This document shows positions 9,365-18,638 of a DNA stretch of 64,000 nucleotides, one piece after another. Every line of letters starts with the position of its first letter. Position 1 is the stretch's first letter. The position numbers and the translations under genes were made by a program. Source of the stretch: an uncultured Bacteroidales bacterium (GTDB taxonomy: Bacteria > Bacteroidota > Bacteroidia > Bacteroidales > UBA932). The stretch spans positions 62,001 to 126,000 of the forward strand of contig CALUTY010000006.1 in assembly GCA_944323825.1 (NCBI GenBank), given 5' to 3'. The notes below the pieces were generated by a model, which was not told the DNA's origin, did not search any database, and was given only the letters and a program-made list of their open reading frames with translations.

Positions 9365-10189
9365 ATGGCAGTGAGAAAATTCAAACCGGTAACCCCGGGA
9401 CAGAGGAACAAGGTAATCAGTGCGTTTGATGACATTACCTGCAAGACTCCTTACAAACCGCTTCTCGAGCCGGTGAAAAAGTCCGGCGGACGCAACAACC
9501 AGGGCAAGATGACCATCCGCTACATCGGCGGCGGTCACAAGAGGATGTACCGTATCATCGACTTCCGCCGCAGGAAGGACGAGTGCAAGGCTACGGTGCT
9601 GACCATCGAGTACGATCCGAACCGCAGCGCACGCATCGCTCTGGTGCAGTATGAAGACGGTGAAAAGAGATATATTATCGCTCCAAACGGACTTAAGGTA
9701 GGACAGGTTATCGCTTCAGGCTCCGGTGTGGCTCCTGAAGTCGGGAACACTCTTCCTCTTGGTGAAATTCCGCTCGGTACTCTCATCCACAACATCGAGC
9801 TCCGTCCTGGCCAGGGTGCCGCAATGGCACGCAGCGCCGGAACATACGCTCAGCTTGCCGCTCGTGAGGGCAACTACGCCATCCTCCGTCTGCCTTCAGG
9901 CGAGACCAGAATGGTGCTCATCACCTGCCGCGCCACTGTGGGTACAGTATCCAATCCGGACCACAATCTGGAGTCTCATGGAAAAGCAGGTCGCAGGAGA
10001 TGGCTCGGCCGTCGTCCTCGCAACCGTGGTGTCGTGATGAACCCTGTTGATCACCCGATGGGTGGTGGTGAAGGACGTGCATCCGGTGGACATCCGCGTT
10101 CACGCAAGGGCATGCCGGCCAAGGGCTATAAGACACGTAATCCTAAGAGCACTTCAAACAGGTTCATCATTGAAAGAAGGAAAAAATAA
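9365..10189 (+). CDS. rplB: 50S ribosomal protein L2
   Basis: 274 residues (273 in E. coli). L2 is a primary 23S rRNA-binding protein needed for subunit association and peptidyl transfer. Conserved stretches include [19 protein letters not shown] and the C-terminal [17 protein letters not shown], which carries the histidine implicated near the active centre. Spaced 14 bases after rplW and 21 before rpsS. Confidence 0.98.
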   Translation: MAVRKFKPVTPGQRNKVISAFDDITCKTPYKPLLEPVKKSGGRNNQGKMTIRYIGGGHKRMYRIIDFRRRKDECKATVLTIEYDPNRSARIALVQYEDGEKRYIIAPNGLKVGQVIASGSGVAPEVGNTLPLGEIPLGTLIHNIELRPGQGAAMARSAGTYAQLAAREGNYAILRLPSGETRMVLITCRATVGTVSNPDHNLESHGKAGRRRWLGRRPRNRGVVMNPVDHPMGGGEGRASGGHPRSRKGMPAKGYKTRNPKSTSNRFIIERRKK

Positions 10190-10210
10190 CGGAATAAAAC
10201 TTAAGAGATT

Positions 10211-10480
10211 ATGAGTCGTTCTTTAAGAAAAGGTCCTTATATCCAGGAGAGCCTGGAGAAGAAAATTCTTGCTATGAATGAGGGTAGCATGAAGAAAGAG
10301 GTTGTCAAGACTTGGTCACGCGCAAGTATGATCTCTCCTGACTTCGTGGGTCACACTATCGCTGTTCATAATGGAAACAAGTTTATTCCTGTTTACGTTA
10401 CTGAGAACATGGTGGGCCACAAGCTCGGCGAGTTCGCTCCGACAAGAACATTCAGAGGCCATTCGGGCAATCGTAAATAA
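10211..10480 (+). CDS. rpsS: 30S ribosomal protein S19
   Basis: 89 residues (92 in E. coli). S19 pairs with S13 in the head of the small subunit near the A site. Visible family features: [12 protein letters not shown] at the start and the C-terminal [18 protein letters not shown] signature. In standard S10-operon order between rplB and rplV. Confidence 0.98.
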   Translation: MSRSLRKGPYIQESLEKKILAMNEGSMKKEVVKTWSRASMISPDFVGHTIAVHNGNKFIPVYVTENMVGHKLGEFAPTRTFRGHSGNRK

Positions 10481-10501
10481 TTTTAAAATGAAATTGTAAT
10501 T

Positions 10502-10924
10502 ATGGGAGCTCGTAAAAGACAAATGGCCGAGAGGCTTAAAGAGATAAAGAAGCAGACAGCCATAGCAAAGCTGAATGACGTGCCTACATCACCCCGCAAG
10601 ATGCGTCTGGTTGCAGACCTCGTGAGAGGGGTTGAGGTGAACCGTGCCCTTGACATACTGAAGTATTCAAAGAAAGAGGCATCCATCCGTCTTGAGAAAC
10701 TTCTCCGCAGCGCAATCGCCAACTGGGAAGCAAAGAATCAGGACAGGAGTCACGAACTGGATAACGGCAACGTGTATGTGCAGACCATCATGGTAAATGA
10801 GGGCCGCACGCTCAAGAGAATCCGTCCTTGCCCGCAGGGAAGGGCCGGCAGGATCCGCAAGCGTTCCAACCATGTCACCGTCATCCTCGATGTAAAGAAA
10901 CCAACTGCAACAGTGGAGGAATAA
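10502..10924 (+). CDS. rplV: 50S ribosomal protein L22
   Basis: 140 residues, about 30 longer than E. coli L22 (110). The extra length is an N-terminal basic helical extension (about residues 1-22, rich in K, R and E). The core begins at [15 protein letters not shown]. The tunnel-lining hairpin, where macrolide-resistance changes occur in other bacteria, is at [20 protein letters not shown]. It ends 3 bases before rpsC. Confidence 0.97.
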   Translation: MGARKRQMAERLKEIKKQTAIAKLNDVPTSPRKMRLVADLVRGVEVNRALDILKYSKKEASIRLEKLLRSAIANWEAKNQDRSHELDNGNVYVQTIMVNEGRTLKRIRPCPQGRAGRIRKRSNHVTVILDVKKPTATVEE

Positions 10925-10927
10925 TTT

Positions 10928-11674
10928 ATGGGACAGAAGACAAATCCTATCAGCAACAGAATCGGTATCACCCGTGGTTGGGACTCTAACTGGTGTGGTG
11001 GTAGCTATGCGGAGAAGATAGCAGAAGACTATGAGATCCGCAAGTATCTCGTGAACCGTCTTGCAAAGGCTAGCCTTTCCAAGATTGTCATCGAGAGGAC
11101 ACTCAAACTCATCACCGTGACTATCCACGCTGCCAGGCCGGGTGTAATCATCGGCAAGGGCGGCGCTGAGGTCGACAAGCTCAAGGAGGAGCTCAAGAAG
11201 GTGACCAAGAAGGATGTCCAGATCAATATCTTCGAGGTTAAGAAGCCTGAGGTTGACGCCCACATCGTGGCTGACAACATCGCTCGTCAGATCGAGGGCC
11301 GTGTTTCCTACAGAAGGGCCATCAAGATGGCTGTAGCCACCACCATGAGGGTAGGCGCAGAGGGTATCAAGGTTCAGATCAGCGGCCGTCTCGGCGGTGC
11401 CGAAATGGCCAGGAGCGAAATGTTCAAGGAAGGACGTACTCCTCTCCACACATTCCGCGCTGATATCGACTATGCCCTCGCTGAAGCCCACACCAAGGTA
11501 GGTGTCCTCGGCATCAAGGTATGGATCTGCAACGGCGAAGTCTATGGCAAGAGGGATCTTTCCCCTAACGCCGGCATCGCAGCCAACGCCCAGTCCCATG
11601 GCGGACAGAACCGCGGAGGCCGCTCTGACCGCCGCCGTGACCGCCGCCGCGGTGACCGCAAGGAAAGCAGGTAA
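10928..11674 (+). CDS. rpsC: 30S ribosomal protein S3
   Basis: 248 residues (233 in E. coli). S3 shapes the mRNA entry channel with S4 and S5. The KH domain motif is visible in [15 protein letters not shown] (about residue 74) and the C-terminal domain in [13 protein letters not shown]. The C-terminus carries a low-complexity Arg/Gly/Asp-rich tail of about 25 residues. It is the last ribosomal gene before the break: a strong terminator follows at once, while rplP, which normally follows within tens of bases, is 10.8 kb away. Confidence 0.98.
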   Translation: MGQKTNPISNRIGITRGWDSNWCGGSYAEKIAEDYEIRKYLVNRLAKASLSKIVIERTLKLITVTIHAARPGVIIGKGGAEVDKLKEELKKVTKKDVQINIFEVKKPEVDAHIVADNIARQIEGRVSYRRAIKMAVATTMRVGAEGIKVQISGRLGGAEMARSEMFKEGRTPLHTFRADIDYALAEAHTKVGVLGIKVWICNGEVYGKRDLSPNAGIAANAQSHGGQNRGGRSDRRRDRRRGDRKESR

Positions 11675-11698
11675 GCCCATCGGCTTCAAGATACTTTC

Positions 11699-11731
11699 AG
11701 ACCGGACCTCTTCAGGCCCGGTCTTTTTTTT
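11699..11731 (+). terminator. Rho-independent terminator after rpsC
   Basis: Stem AGACCGG-x-CCT, small loop, AGG-x-CCGGTCT, then a run of eight or more T. It begins 25 bases after the rpsC stop and closes the rplC-rpsC unit. Confidence 0.9.
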
Positions 11732-11750
11732 ATCTCTGCCTTCCCTCCAC

Positions 11751-11767
11751 CCGATTTTGAAAATCGG
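11751..11767. repeat. Perfect palindrome CCGATTTTGAAAATCGG
   Basis: A 17-base perfect inverted repeat with one central base, 57 bases before the next ATG. Its right half overlaps where a -33 element (TTTGAAAA) would lie relative to a weak -7-like TATTTTTA at about 11779. It could be an operator for the downstream lipoprotein gene or just part of the promoter. Function not known. Confidence 0.4.
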
Positions 11768-11823
11768 ATGAAATGATGTATTTTTAAAAGATTTTTCAGA
11801 AAACAGTTTTTAATCAGGAAATC

Positions 11824-12900
11824 ATGAAAAGAATTGCAATGGCGGCGCTGGCCGTCGCGGCTCTGGCGGGATGTGCCAGGGTGTCGGATGTGACAAAGAT
11901 TACCGGGACGATTGCTTCCGAGGGGATTGACGAGGTGAATGTGATCATTCCGGACCTCCAGATAGATACGCTTGTACCGGTAAGTGACGGCAAGTTCAAG
12001 GTGGAGCTCCCTGCTGACCCGACAGTGATCGGAAGCGTGCAGGCAGCCAATTACGGGGTGGAATTCATTCCTGACGGTACTCCGCTTTCCGTTGTCCTCG
12101 GCACGGAGTCGAAGGTGACTTCAAAGGCCGGTGCCAAGTCTGTCCAGGAGCGCTTCAATGAATATCAGACCAGATCAATGGCGATACAGAATGATTTTGC
12201 GGCGCAGATGGAGCAGATCACTGCAGACCAGTCCTTGAGCGAGGAAGAAAGGACAGCCAGGCTTCAGGAGAACTATGACAAGGTGATCTCGGATTTTGTA
12301 GACTATAACAAGGAGGTCTTCTCCGCCAACAACGATAATATAATTTCTCTCTTCGCTGTCCAGAATGTGGCAGGAATGATGGAAGATCAGCAGCTGGATT
12401 CGCTTCTGAACACGCTTTCCTCCAAGCTTCAGGAGAACAGGTTCGTGAAGACCGTCAGGGAGAGTATCCGTGTCAGGGAAGAAACTTCCGAAGGCAAGAT
12501 GTTCAAGGACTTCACCGTGGAGGATTCAGACGGAAAGAGCGTGAGCCTTTCAGACTATGTCGGCAAGGGAAAATATGTGCTTGTGGATTTCTGGGCTTCA
12601 TGGTGCGGCCCATGCAAGGAAGAGATTCCGAACATAAAGGCAGTCTACGACAAATACAGGAAGAAAGGTCTGGAAGTGCTCAGTGTGGCAGTATGGGATG
12701 ACCCTCAGGCCACTAAGGACACGGCGAAGGTCTATGGTGTGAACTGGAAGCAGATAGTGAACGCACAGAGAATTCCGACCGAAATCTACGGCATCGAGAG
12801 CATTCCTCACATCATCCTCTTCGGACCGGACGGCACCATCCTCAAGAGAGAGCTCCGCGGCGAGGCCATAGAGGCAGAGGTCAGCAAATATCTGAAATAA
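11824..12900 (+). CDS. Thioredoxin-like (TlpA/AhpC-TSA) lipoprotein
   Basis: 358 residues. The signal peptide ends in a lipobox (ALAGC, Cys17), so it should be a periplasm-facing or outer-membrane lipoprotein. The middle region (about 25-220) resembles the N-terminal DUF4369-type domain plus helical linker seen in Bacteroidota TlpA-like proteins, with EEERTARLQENY in a helical segment. A thioredoxin fold follows from about residue 230, with the redox motif WCGPC near residue 260 and the cis-proline loop at ESIPHIILF. Probable disulfide reductase in the envelope; its partner proteins are unknown. It lies between rpsC and uvrC and is separated from rpsC by a terminator. Confidence 0.88.
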   Translation: MKRIAMAALAVAALAGCARVSDVTKITGTIASEGIDEVNVIIPDLQIDTLVPVSDGKFKVELPADPTVIGSVQAANYGVEFIPDGTPLSVVLGTESKVTSKAGAKSVQERFNEYQTRSMAIQNDFAAQMEQITADQSLSEEERTARLQENYDKVISDFVDYNKEVFSANNDNIISLFAVQNVAGMMEDQQLDSLLNTLSSKLQENRFVKTVRESIRVREETSEGKMFKDFTVEDSDGKSVSLSDYVGKGKYVLVDFWASWCGPCKEEIPNIKAVYDKYRKKGLEVLSVAVWDDPQATKDTAKVYGVNWKQIVNAQRIPTEIYGIESIPHIILFGPDGTILKRELRGEAIEAEVSKYLK

Positions 12901-12929
12901 TAGTCAGCTGGAACCGTGACTGGCAGCCA

Positions 12930-14732
12930 ATGACGCTTAGGGAAAAAATAGCTTTGTTTCCGCATTCCCCCGGAGTCTACAGATATTATGACTCCGAGGG
13001 GAATGTCATTTATGTGGGCAAGGCCAAGGACCTGCACAAGAGGGTGGCGCAGTATTTCGTCCCGCCGGAGAGGCTGACCAGGAAGACGGCGATAATGGTT
13101 TCGAAGATAGCGGATGCCCAGTATTCAGTGGTGGACACGGAGGCGGATGCGCTTCTTCTGGAAAACAATCTCATCAAGCAGTACAAGCCGAAGTACAACA
13201 TACTCCTGAAGGATTCCAAGACATATCCGTGGATATGCGTGAATGCCGATGAGTTTCCCAAGGTGTTTCTGACCAGGAGGATAGTCAAGGATGGCTCACG
13301 CTATTTCGGTCCGTACAGCTCGGTTATGCATGCCCGCAATCTCCTTGAGCTTTTTTCCACCCTTTACCCGTTGCGCACTTGCAACAACAAGATCACTTCC
13401 GATGCCATCCTGCGCAGGAAATTCCGTCCATGCCTCAATTATCATATAGGAAAATGCAAGGGCTGCTGCATAGGGGCGGTGTCGCAGAAGGAGTACAACG
13501 GATATATCGAGGAAATAGTGAGACTGCTCAAAGGCGGGGGAAAGGAGATGATCCAGCATTATAAGGCACTCATGACCGAAGCTGCCGGAAATCTGGACTT
13601 TGAAACAGCCAATGAGTACAAGGAGAAGATGCTCTCCCTTGAAAAGCATTACAGCAAGTCCATCATCACCGGGAGCGCCTCTCTGGATGCGGATGTCTTC
13701 TCTCTGGTGTTTGACTCCAGTGATGCGTACGGCAATTTCATGCGTCTGAGGCAGGGGGCCGTCATCCAGTCTCTCAATCTCGGCTTCAGGATGAACATAG
13801 AGGAGGAGCAGGCGGAAGTGCTTGGGATGTTCATTGCCGAAATCCGCTCCAAGTTCGGGGAATTGTCTCGCGAGGTGATAGTGCCGTTCTATCCGGATGT
13901 GGAGATGGAGGGTGTGGAATTCAGGATTCCTGTCCGCGGCGACAAGCTTGCTTTGCTGGAACTGAGTGCCAAGAATGCCAAGGAGATGCGTTTCAATGCC
14001 CTGAAGCAGAAGGAGCATACAGACCCGGATGAATTCAAGAGGAAGGTGCTGGAGGAACTCAGGGATGCCATAGGCATGAAGGAGCTGCCTGTCCATATAG
14101 AGTGCTTTGACAACTCGAACATCCAGGGGACAAATCCGGTGGCTTCATGCGTGGTTTTCCGTGACGGTGTGCCTTCCAAGAAGGACTACCGGCATTTCAA
14201 CATCAAGACCGTGGTGGGTGCGAACGACTATGCTTCAATGAAGGAGGTCGTCAACAGACGCTATTCACGGATGCTGATGGAAGCTCCGGATGATCTGCCT
14301 CAGCTCATCGTGATAGACGGAGGCAAGGGCCAGCTGGCATTTGCATACGAGGCCCTGAGCGAACTGGGACTTACAGACAGGCTCACTGTGGTGGGGCTTG
14401 CCAAGCGTCTGGAGGAGGTGATAAGGGTAGGAGACCCTTATCCGCTTTTCATTGACAGGAATTCCCAGGCATTGAAGGTGCTTCAGCGCATCAGGGATGA
14501 GGCCCATCGTTTCGGCATCACCCATCACAGGAACAGGCGCAGCAAGGCCCAGGTAGAGTCTGCCCTCCGTGAGATAAAGGGTGTGGGTGAGAAGACGGAA
14601 CAGCGTCTGATTCTGCATTACGGCAGCGTGGCGCGGATAGCCGCAGCCTCAGTGGATGATCTTGCAGGGCTTGTCGGCCGTGACCTTGCCGTCAGAATAC
14701 ATGATTACCTCAACGACAATTCGGAAAAATGA
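12930..14732 (+). CDS. uvrC: UvrABC system protein C
   Basis: 600 residues, normal for UvrC, the nuclease that makes both incisions in nucleotide excision repair. The N-terminal GIY-YIG domain is visible (SPGVYRYYDSEGNVIYVGKA, residues 11-31), then the Cys-rich CKGCCIG segment, the UvrB-binding region (about 200-235, with LDFETANEYKEKM), the RNase H-like second nuclease domain (VHIECFDNSNIQGTNPVAS and LIVIDGGKGQ), and a C-terminal helix-hairpin-helix region (IKGVGEKTEQRLI). Its stop overlaps the pnuC start (ATGA), indicating coupling. Confidence 0.97.
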   Translation: MTLREKIALFPHSPGVYRYYDSEGNVIYVGKAKDLHKRVAQYFVPPERLTRKTAIMVSKIADAQYSVVDTEADALLLENNLIKQYKPKYNILLKDSKTYPWICVNADEFPKVFLTRRIVKDGSRYFGPYSSVMHARNLLELFSTLYPLRTCNNKITSDAILRRKFRPCLNYHIGKCKGCCIGAVSQKEYNGYIEEIVRLLKGGGKEMIQHYKALMTEAAGNLDFETANEYKEKMLSLEKHYSKSIITGSASLDADVFSLVFDSSDAYGNFMRLRQGAVIQSLNLGFRMNIEEEQAEVLGMFIAEIRSKFGELSREVIVPFYPDVEMEGVEFRIPVRGDKLALLELSAKNAKEMRFNALKQKEHTDPDEFKRKVLEELRDAIGMKELPVHIECFDNSNIQGTNPVASCVVFRDGVPSKKDYRHFNIKTVVGANDYASMKEVVNRRYSRMLMEAPDDLPQLIVIDGGKGQLAFAYEALSELGLTDRLTVVGLAKRLEEVIRVGDPYPLFIDRNSQALKVLQRIRDEAHRFGITHHRNRRSKAQVESALREIKGVGEKTEQRLILHYGSVARIAAASVDDLAGLVGRDLAVRIHDYLNDNSEK

Positions 14733-15451
14733 ATGCCATGGAAAGACAGGACAGGATATTGGGCTTATATGACATTTTCCTGATAGCCGGAGTGACAGTT
14801 TCAAATGTGATCTATTCCGTAATGACAGGGGCGGTTGACATTGCAGGTTCAATAGCCGGGATAGCAGGGGTCATCTGCGTGGTTCTTGTCGCCAAGGGCA
14901 GCATCTGGAACTATCTTTTCGGTCTGGTGAATGTCAGCTTGTATGCATGGATTTCGTGGAAAGCCTCCCTGTACGGGGACGCCGCCCTCAATGCGCTGTA
15001 TTATCTTCCCATGCAGTTCGTGGGCTGGTGGCAATGGCGCCTCAGAGGAGCAGCCACATCCAGGGCTGCTGCCGACAATCCCGGGCACGATGTAAGGGTG
15101 CGGGCAAGACGGATGACATGGTGGCAGCGCCTGGTTCTTGCCGCAGGCTGTGCCGTGCTGGTCACCGGCGCCGGTTTCCTGCTGGAGCATTTCGGGGATC
15201 CCCAGCCGTTCAAGGACTCTGCCACGACTGTCCTGAGCATTGTAGCCCAGGCCCTCATGTCCCTTGCCTTCATGGAACAGTGGATCCTCTGGATACTTAC
15301 AAACGCCATCAGCATAGTCATGTGGGCAGTGCTTGCAGCGAAGGGCGGGGCCCATGCCGAGGTGATGGTGATAATGTGGTCCTTCTACCTTCTCAATTCG
15401 CTGAACGGGTTCCGGATCTGGCAAAAATTAAGTGCATCAGACAATCACTGA
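14729..15451 (+). CDS. pnuC: Nicotinamide riboside/mononucleotide transporter PnuC
   Basis: 240 residues with about seven hydrophobic segments. The PnuC family imports nicotinamide riboside by facilitated diffusion for NAD salvage. Family marks are the WNYLFGLVNVSLYAWISWK stretch (about residue 53) and YYLPMQFVGWWQWR (about 91). A hydrophilic loop of about 30 residues (near 100-125, R/A/D-rich) sits mid-protein. The start overlaps the uvrC stop (ATGA). An ATG three codons later is an alternative start. Confidence 0.93.
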   Translation: MNAMERQDRILGLYDIFLIAGVTVSNVIYSVMTGAVDIAGSIAGIAGVICVVLVAKGSIWNYLFGLVNVSLYAWISWKASLYGDAALNALYYLPMQFVGWWQWRLRGAATSRAAADNPGHDVRVRARRMTWWQRLVLAAGCAVLVTGAGFLLEHFGDPQPFKDSATTVLSIVAQALMSLAFMEQWILWILTNAISIVMWAVLAAKGGAHAEVMVIMWSFYLLNSLNGFRIWQKLSASDNH

Positions 15452-15479
15452 GCCCGTTGTAATGCCCTTTTTGCAAAAA

Positions 15480-15520
15480 AATCTTTTATTTTTCGTATTT
15501 TTTTACTTATTTTGCACCCC
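15480..15520 (+). promoter_or_regulatory. Probable acpP promoter
   Basis: An AT-rich stretch ends in ACTTATTTTGCAC at about 15505-15516, which matches the TAnnTTTG -7 box except at one base. T-rich upstream DNA (15482-15503) could supply the -33 element. The leader to acpP would be about 80 bases. Confidence 0.5.
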
Positions 15521-15603
15521 AGTTTGAAAACCGGAAAGATCATTCATTCCGAGAATATAATGTGTATTGAACATAAACTATTAATTATTTAAAATTTACG
15601 ACT

Positions 15604-15843
15604 ATGTCAGAAGTTGCAGCAAAAGTAAAGGCAATTATCGTTGACAAATTAGGAGTTGACGAGTCAGAAGTTACAGAAACAGCAAGCTTTCAGAACGATC
15701 TCGGAGCCGATTCCCTTGATACCGTAGAACTTATCATGGAATTTGAAAAAGCTTTCAACATCACCATTCCGGATGAGGATGCAGGCGAGAAGATCTCCAC
15801 AGTAGGTGACGCCATCGCTTACATCGAGAACAAGCTGAAATAA
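15604..15843 (+). CDS. acpP: Acyl carrier protein
   Basis: 79 residues, acidic, with the phosphopantetheine attachment serine in the DSL motif (GADSLDTVE, Ser37). It carries growing acyl chains in type II fatty-acid synthesis. In Bacteroides the gene is usually followed by fabF and rnc; here it stands alone between its own promoter and a strong terminator, so it is a single-gene unit. Confidence 0.97.
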   Translation: MSEVAAKVKAIIVDKLGVDESEVTETASFQNDLGADSLDTVELIMEFEKAFNITIPDEDAGEKISTVGDAIAYIENKLK

Positions 15844-15866
15844 TTTCTGGACAGATGATAGATATA

Positions 15867-15904
15867 GAGGGTGAACCCGGGTAGCCGGGTCACCCTCTTT
15901 TTTT
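15867..15904 (+). terminator. Rho-independent terminator after acpP
   Basis: Stem GAGGGTGA-x-CCCGG, GTAG loop, CCGGG-x-CACCCTC, followed by seven T. It begins 23 bases after the acpP stop. Confidence 0.92.
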
Positions 15905-15919
15905 ATGCACAAAAATGAC

Positions 15920-15957
15920 ATGAGGCCGGACAGAAATATCTCTGTAGCCGGCCTCAT
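15920..15957 (-). terminator. Hairpin downstream of the DUF4270 gene
   Basis: ATGAGGCCGG pairs with CCGGCCTCAT around an 18-base loop that can itself pair (ACAGA/TCTGT). Read on the minus strand it is followed by GTCATTTTTG, a short T run, so it probably ends the DUF4270 transcript. Confidence 0.6.
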
Positions 15958-15989
15958 CGTATTGCATTGTGCAGGACAGAGTCCTGACA

Positions 15990-17693
15990 TTATTTCTTCG
16001 GAACGGAGTAGGTGACCGAAACCATCGGCCTGCGCTGCAGTTCCGGCTTGTCATTTTCTGTAATTTCGCCTTCAAGAGGAGCTTCAGGACCGCGCAGGGT
16101 GCAGGTGTAGTACCTGTCCTTGTCAAGCTGGGCGGAACTGCTCGTGGTCTGGCTTGAAGAATTGCTCATCATGGCGGCCATCATGTAATAATTGTAGTAG
16201 TTGTTATAGTCGTAATATCCGCCGTATCCTCCATAGCCGTATCCGTACCCGTATCCGTACAGGTTGTTGTAATAATTGTAGTATGCAAGGTTCTGGAGAT
16301 ATTCGTTCATGTCCGAATTGTCATTGTTCGTGGTGACAGTCTCGGTGGCGAGGATAAGCAGCCAGATGTCCCTTATGCTCCAGTCGGTGTCATCATCCAG
16401 CTTGATGATTTCCTGTACATGGTGGGTGATGTCCGGGGCATATTCGCCGAGAGACCAGTTCACATTGCCCTGGTTTTCGGATGACACGCTGGCGTCCGTC
16501 AGTCCGGCGTAATACAGCGAAAGCCTGTTTTCTTCTCCTTCCACATCGCTTTCCACCTCTGATTTCAGCCTTATTGTCGGGCTGAGCATTGTCGGGTATA
16601 TGTCCTTGAGCACATAGTCCGGATCGTCAAACGGAAAGATGAGAGAAGCCTTGTTGATGACCACTTCATCCATGTTGACATTGTTGTCTGCAAAATGTTC
16701 GTGGAGCCTGTCCCTTATTTCCTTTGCAGAGATTACCGGTTTCAGTCCGCCTCCTCCCTCCACGGTGATCTTGTCTGTAACGGAGGCCGGCTTGTCTGCG
16801 GCATCGGAATACTTTTCGTGCCCGCAGACATTCAGGGCATATTGTGTCACGCTGCTAGAATATGTCAGGTCCTGTGCCCCGAAGTAGAACAGGAACGATG
16901 TGTCCCTTTCCGTGCCGTTGTATGTGGACCTGAACTTCAGTTCGGCATAGTTGCCGGTCACATAGTATGAGTCATTTACCTGCAGGGTGAGACCGAACAT
17001 GTTGATTCTGCCTCCCATGCCGGCAGGCTCGTCTGCGGTGATGTATATTCCCGGAAATGCCTCGTTGTATGCGTCGATGTCCTCCAGTCCGGAGTATTTT
17101 TCCGCCAGGCCTTCAAGGAACCTCTGTGAAAAGTCGTGTGAGAAGTCAAAAGAAAGCGAGTCCCCTCCGCTGTATATGACGGTACCGTCGGTGATGCTTC
17201 CCCCTATTATGCCGTCCTTTGCCATTTCATATCCTGAACTGGTATATATATAGGTGGAGCCGAGCTTTTTGTCCAGTTCATGGACATGGATGTTCTGGAG
17301 TATCTTTCCTTCATCTTCCGAAGGGAATGAGAGTGTGTCCCGCACTGCCGTGAAATGGAACTGCGTTACCTCGGGATTTTCCCCGAAGTCCATGCTTTCT
17401 TCCAGAGGCACCAGTGTGAATGCGCTTCCCCGCGTCGTAAGCCCTGTCTCCGGATCCCGGACCGCACCGACGGTGATTCTTGAGGAGCTGAAGCCCGAAA
17501 GGCTGTCTGCATACTGCATGGTTATGTCTTTCAGCGGGAATGACATGGTGTACACATCATACTGCTGGCTGGTGGGGATGAAATTCTGCCCGAGATTGTC
17601 GTCTATGTATACGCAGGAAGAAAGACATGCCGCCAGAAAGCAGCATGCTGTAATTGTCTTAAGCGGGGACAAGCCCGTCTGATTGGTTTTCAT
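15990..17693 (-). CDS. DUF4270 family lipoprotein
   Basis: 567 residues from ATG 17693. The signal peptide ends in a lipobox (AACLSSC), followed by the VYIDDNLGQNFIP segment typical of DUF4270 proteins of Bacteroidota, whose function is unknown. Near the C-terminus (about residues 475-530) there is a striking low-complexity run of Tyr, Asn and Gly (repeated GYGYGYG and YYDYNNYYNYY) followed by Ser/Gln/Thr-rich sequence. The end returns to a conserved beta-strand tail (RRPMVSVTYSVPK). It lies 16 bases after the GT5-like gene, as in other members of the order, and is probably co-transcribed with it. Confidence 0.85.
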   Translation of the reverse strand: MKTNQTGLSPLKTITACCFLAACLSSCVYIDDNLGQNFIPTSQQYDVYTMSFPLKDITMQYADSLSGFSSSRITVGAVRDPETGLTTRGSAFTLVPLEESMDFGENPEVTQFHFTAVRDTLSFPSEDEGKILQNIHVHELDKKLGSTYIYTSSGYEMAKDGIIGGSITDGTVIYSGGDSLSFDFSHDFSQRFLEGLAEKYSGLEDIDAYNEAFPGIYITADEPAGMGGRINMFGLTLQVNDSYYVTGNYAELKFRSTYNGTERDTSFLFYFGAQDLTYSSSVTQYALNVCGHEKYSDAADKPASVTDKITVEGGGGLKPVISAKEIRDRLHEHFADNNVNMDEVVINKASLIFPFDDPDYVLKDIYPTMLSPTIRLKSEVESDVEGEENRLSLYYAGLTDASVSSENQGNVNWSLGEYAPDITHHVQEIIKLDDDTDWSIRDIWLLILATETVTTNNDNSDMNEYLQNLAYYNYYNNLYGYGYGYGYGGYGGYYDYNNYYNYYMMAAMMSNSSSQTTSSSAQLDKDRYYTCTLRGPEAPLEGEITENDKPELQRRPMVSVTYSVPKK

Positions 17694-17709
17694 TGCTCTG
17701 TTGTTCCGT

Positions 17710-18543
17710 CTACTCTTCCGCAGCCGCCACCCGGCTGTAGAACCTGTCATATTCATCAATATACGAGCCGTCTTTCAATGCTGTCTCATTGTAAGGGAGG
17801 AGCGGCACCCCCGAAGAAATGCAGAATTCCGCAAGTTCCGGACGGATGCTGCCGGAGCCCATTATTATCCCGTCCGCATAACGGGCGGCAAGTTCCGCAA
17901 GATTTATGCCATCAGGATGTTCCGGAAGGCCCATGTCCTCTCCGGTTATGTTTCCGACGGCGATTTTGTCCTTGAAGTCATCAGGGAATTTCTCATCGGC
18001 GATTTCGTCATAGAGGGACAGCACTATCTTGCTGTTGGAGAAGATGGGGTCGTCCTTGTATGCCTTCTTGAGGTAGAGCGGCAGGATGTGCGAAATCCAT
18101 CCGTGGCAGTGGATGATGTCCGGGGCCCACCTCAGTTTCTTCACCGTTTCGAGCACGCCCCTCGCAAAGAACACGGCACGCTCCCCGTTGTCGGCGAAGA
18201 ATTTTCCGCTTTCGTCGAGATATATCTGTTTCCTGTGAAAATAGTCCTCGTTGTCAATGAAATACACCTGCATCCTTGCAGCTGATATGGAAGCAACCTT
18301 TATCACGAGCGGCCTGTCCACATCATTGATGATGATGTTCATCCCGGAAAGCCTGATCACTTCATGCAGCTGGTTCTTCCTTTCATTGATGCAGCCATAT
18401 CTCGGCATGAATGAGCGGATTTCCTTTTCCCTCTCCTGAATCCCCTGCGGGAGATATCTTCCGATATTCGAAATATCGGATTCCGGCAGATATGGGAATA
18501 TTTCGGAATTGACAAACAGAACTCTTTTAACAGAATCTCCCAT
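17710..18543 (-). CDS. Glycogen/starch synthase catalytic-domain protein (GT5-like, N-terminal half only)
   Basis: 277 residues from ATG 18543. It begins KRVLFVNSEIFPYLPES, the ADP-glucose-synthase-type N-terminal Rossmann half, and includes PDIIHCHGWISHILPLYLKK, the conserved HxHxW-like region. The C-terminal GT-B half of true glycogen synthases (about 480 residues) is missing. Short versions of this kind are common in Bacteroidota beside DUF4270. Whether they have transferase activity is doubtful, so I avoid a glgA name. The promoter is a minus-strand TATCTTTG at 18572-18579, divergent from ftsX. Confidence 0.85.
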   Translation of the reverse strand: MGDSVKRVLFVNSEIFPYLPESDISNIGRYLPQGIQEREKEIRSFMPRYGCINERKNQLHEVIRLSGMNIIINDVDRPLVIKVASISAARMQVYFIDNEDYFHRKQIYLDESGKFFADNGERAVFFARGVLETVKKLRWAPDIIHCHGWISHILPLYLKKAYKDDPIFSNSKIVLSLYDEIADEKFPDDFKDKIAVGNITGEDMGLPEHPDGINLAELAARYADGIIMGSGSIRPELAEFCISSGVPLLPYNETALKDGSYIDEYDRFYSRVAAAEE

Positions 18544-18569
18544 ATTCAAGTTTTTAAAGACAAAATCTC

Positions 18570-18612
18570 AACAAAGATAATAATTATTTTTGATATTTCA
18601 CTATCTTTGAGC
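18570..18612. promoter_or_regulatory. Face-to-face divergent promoters, GT5-like gene and ftsX
   Basis: CAAAGATA at 18572-18579 (minus-strand TATCTTTG) and TATCTTTG at 18602-18609 on the plus strand are mirror copies of the same -7 box around an AT-rich core. The two polymerase sites overlap, so transcription of the two units may be mutually exclusive or share an operator. Confidence 0.7.
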
Positions 18613-18638
18613 CCGATTGGGTCATATCGATTGATACT

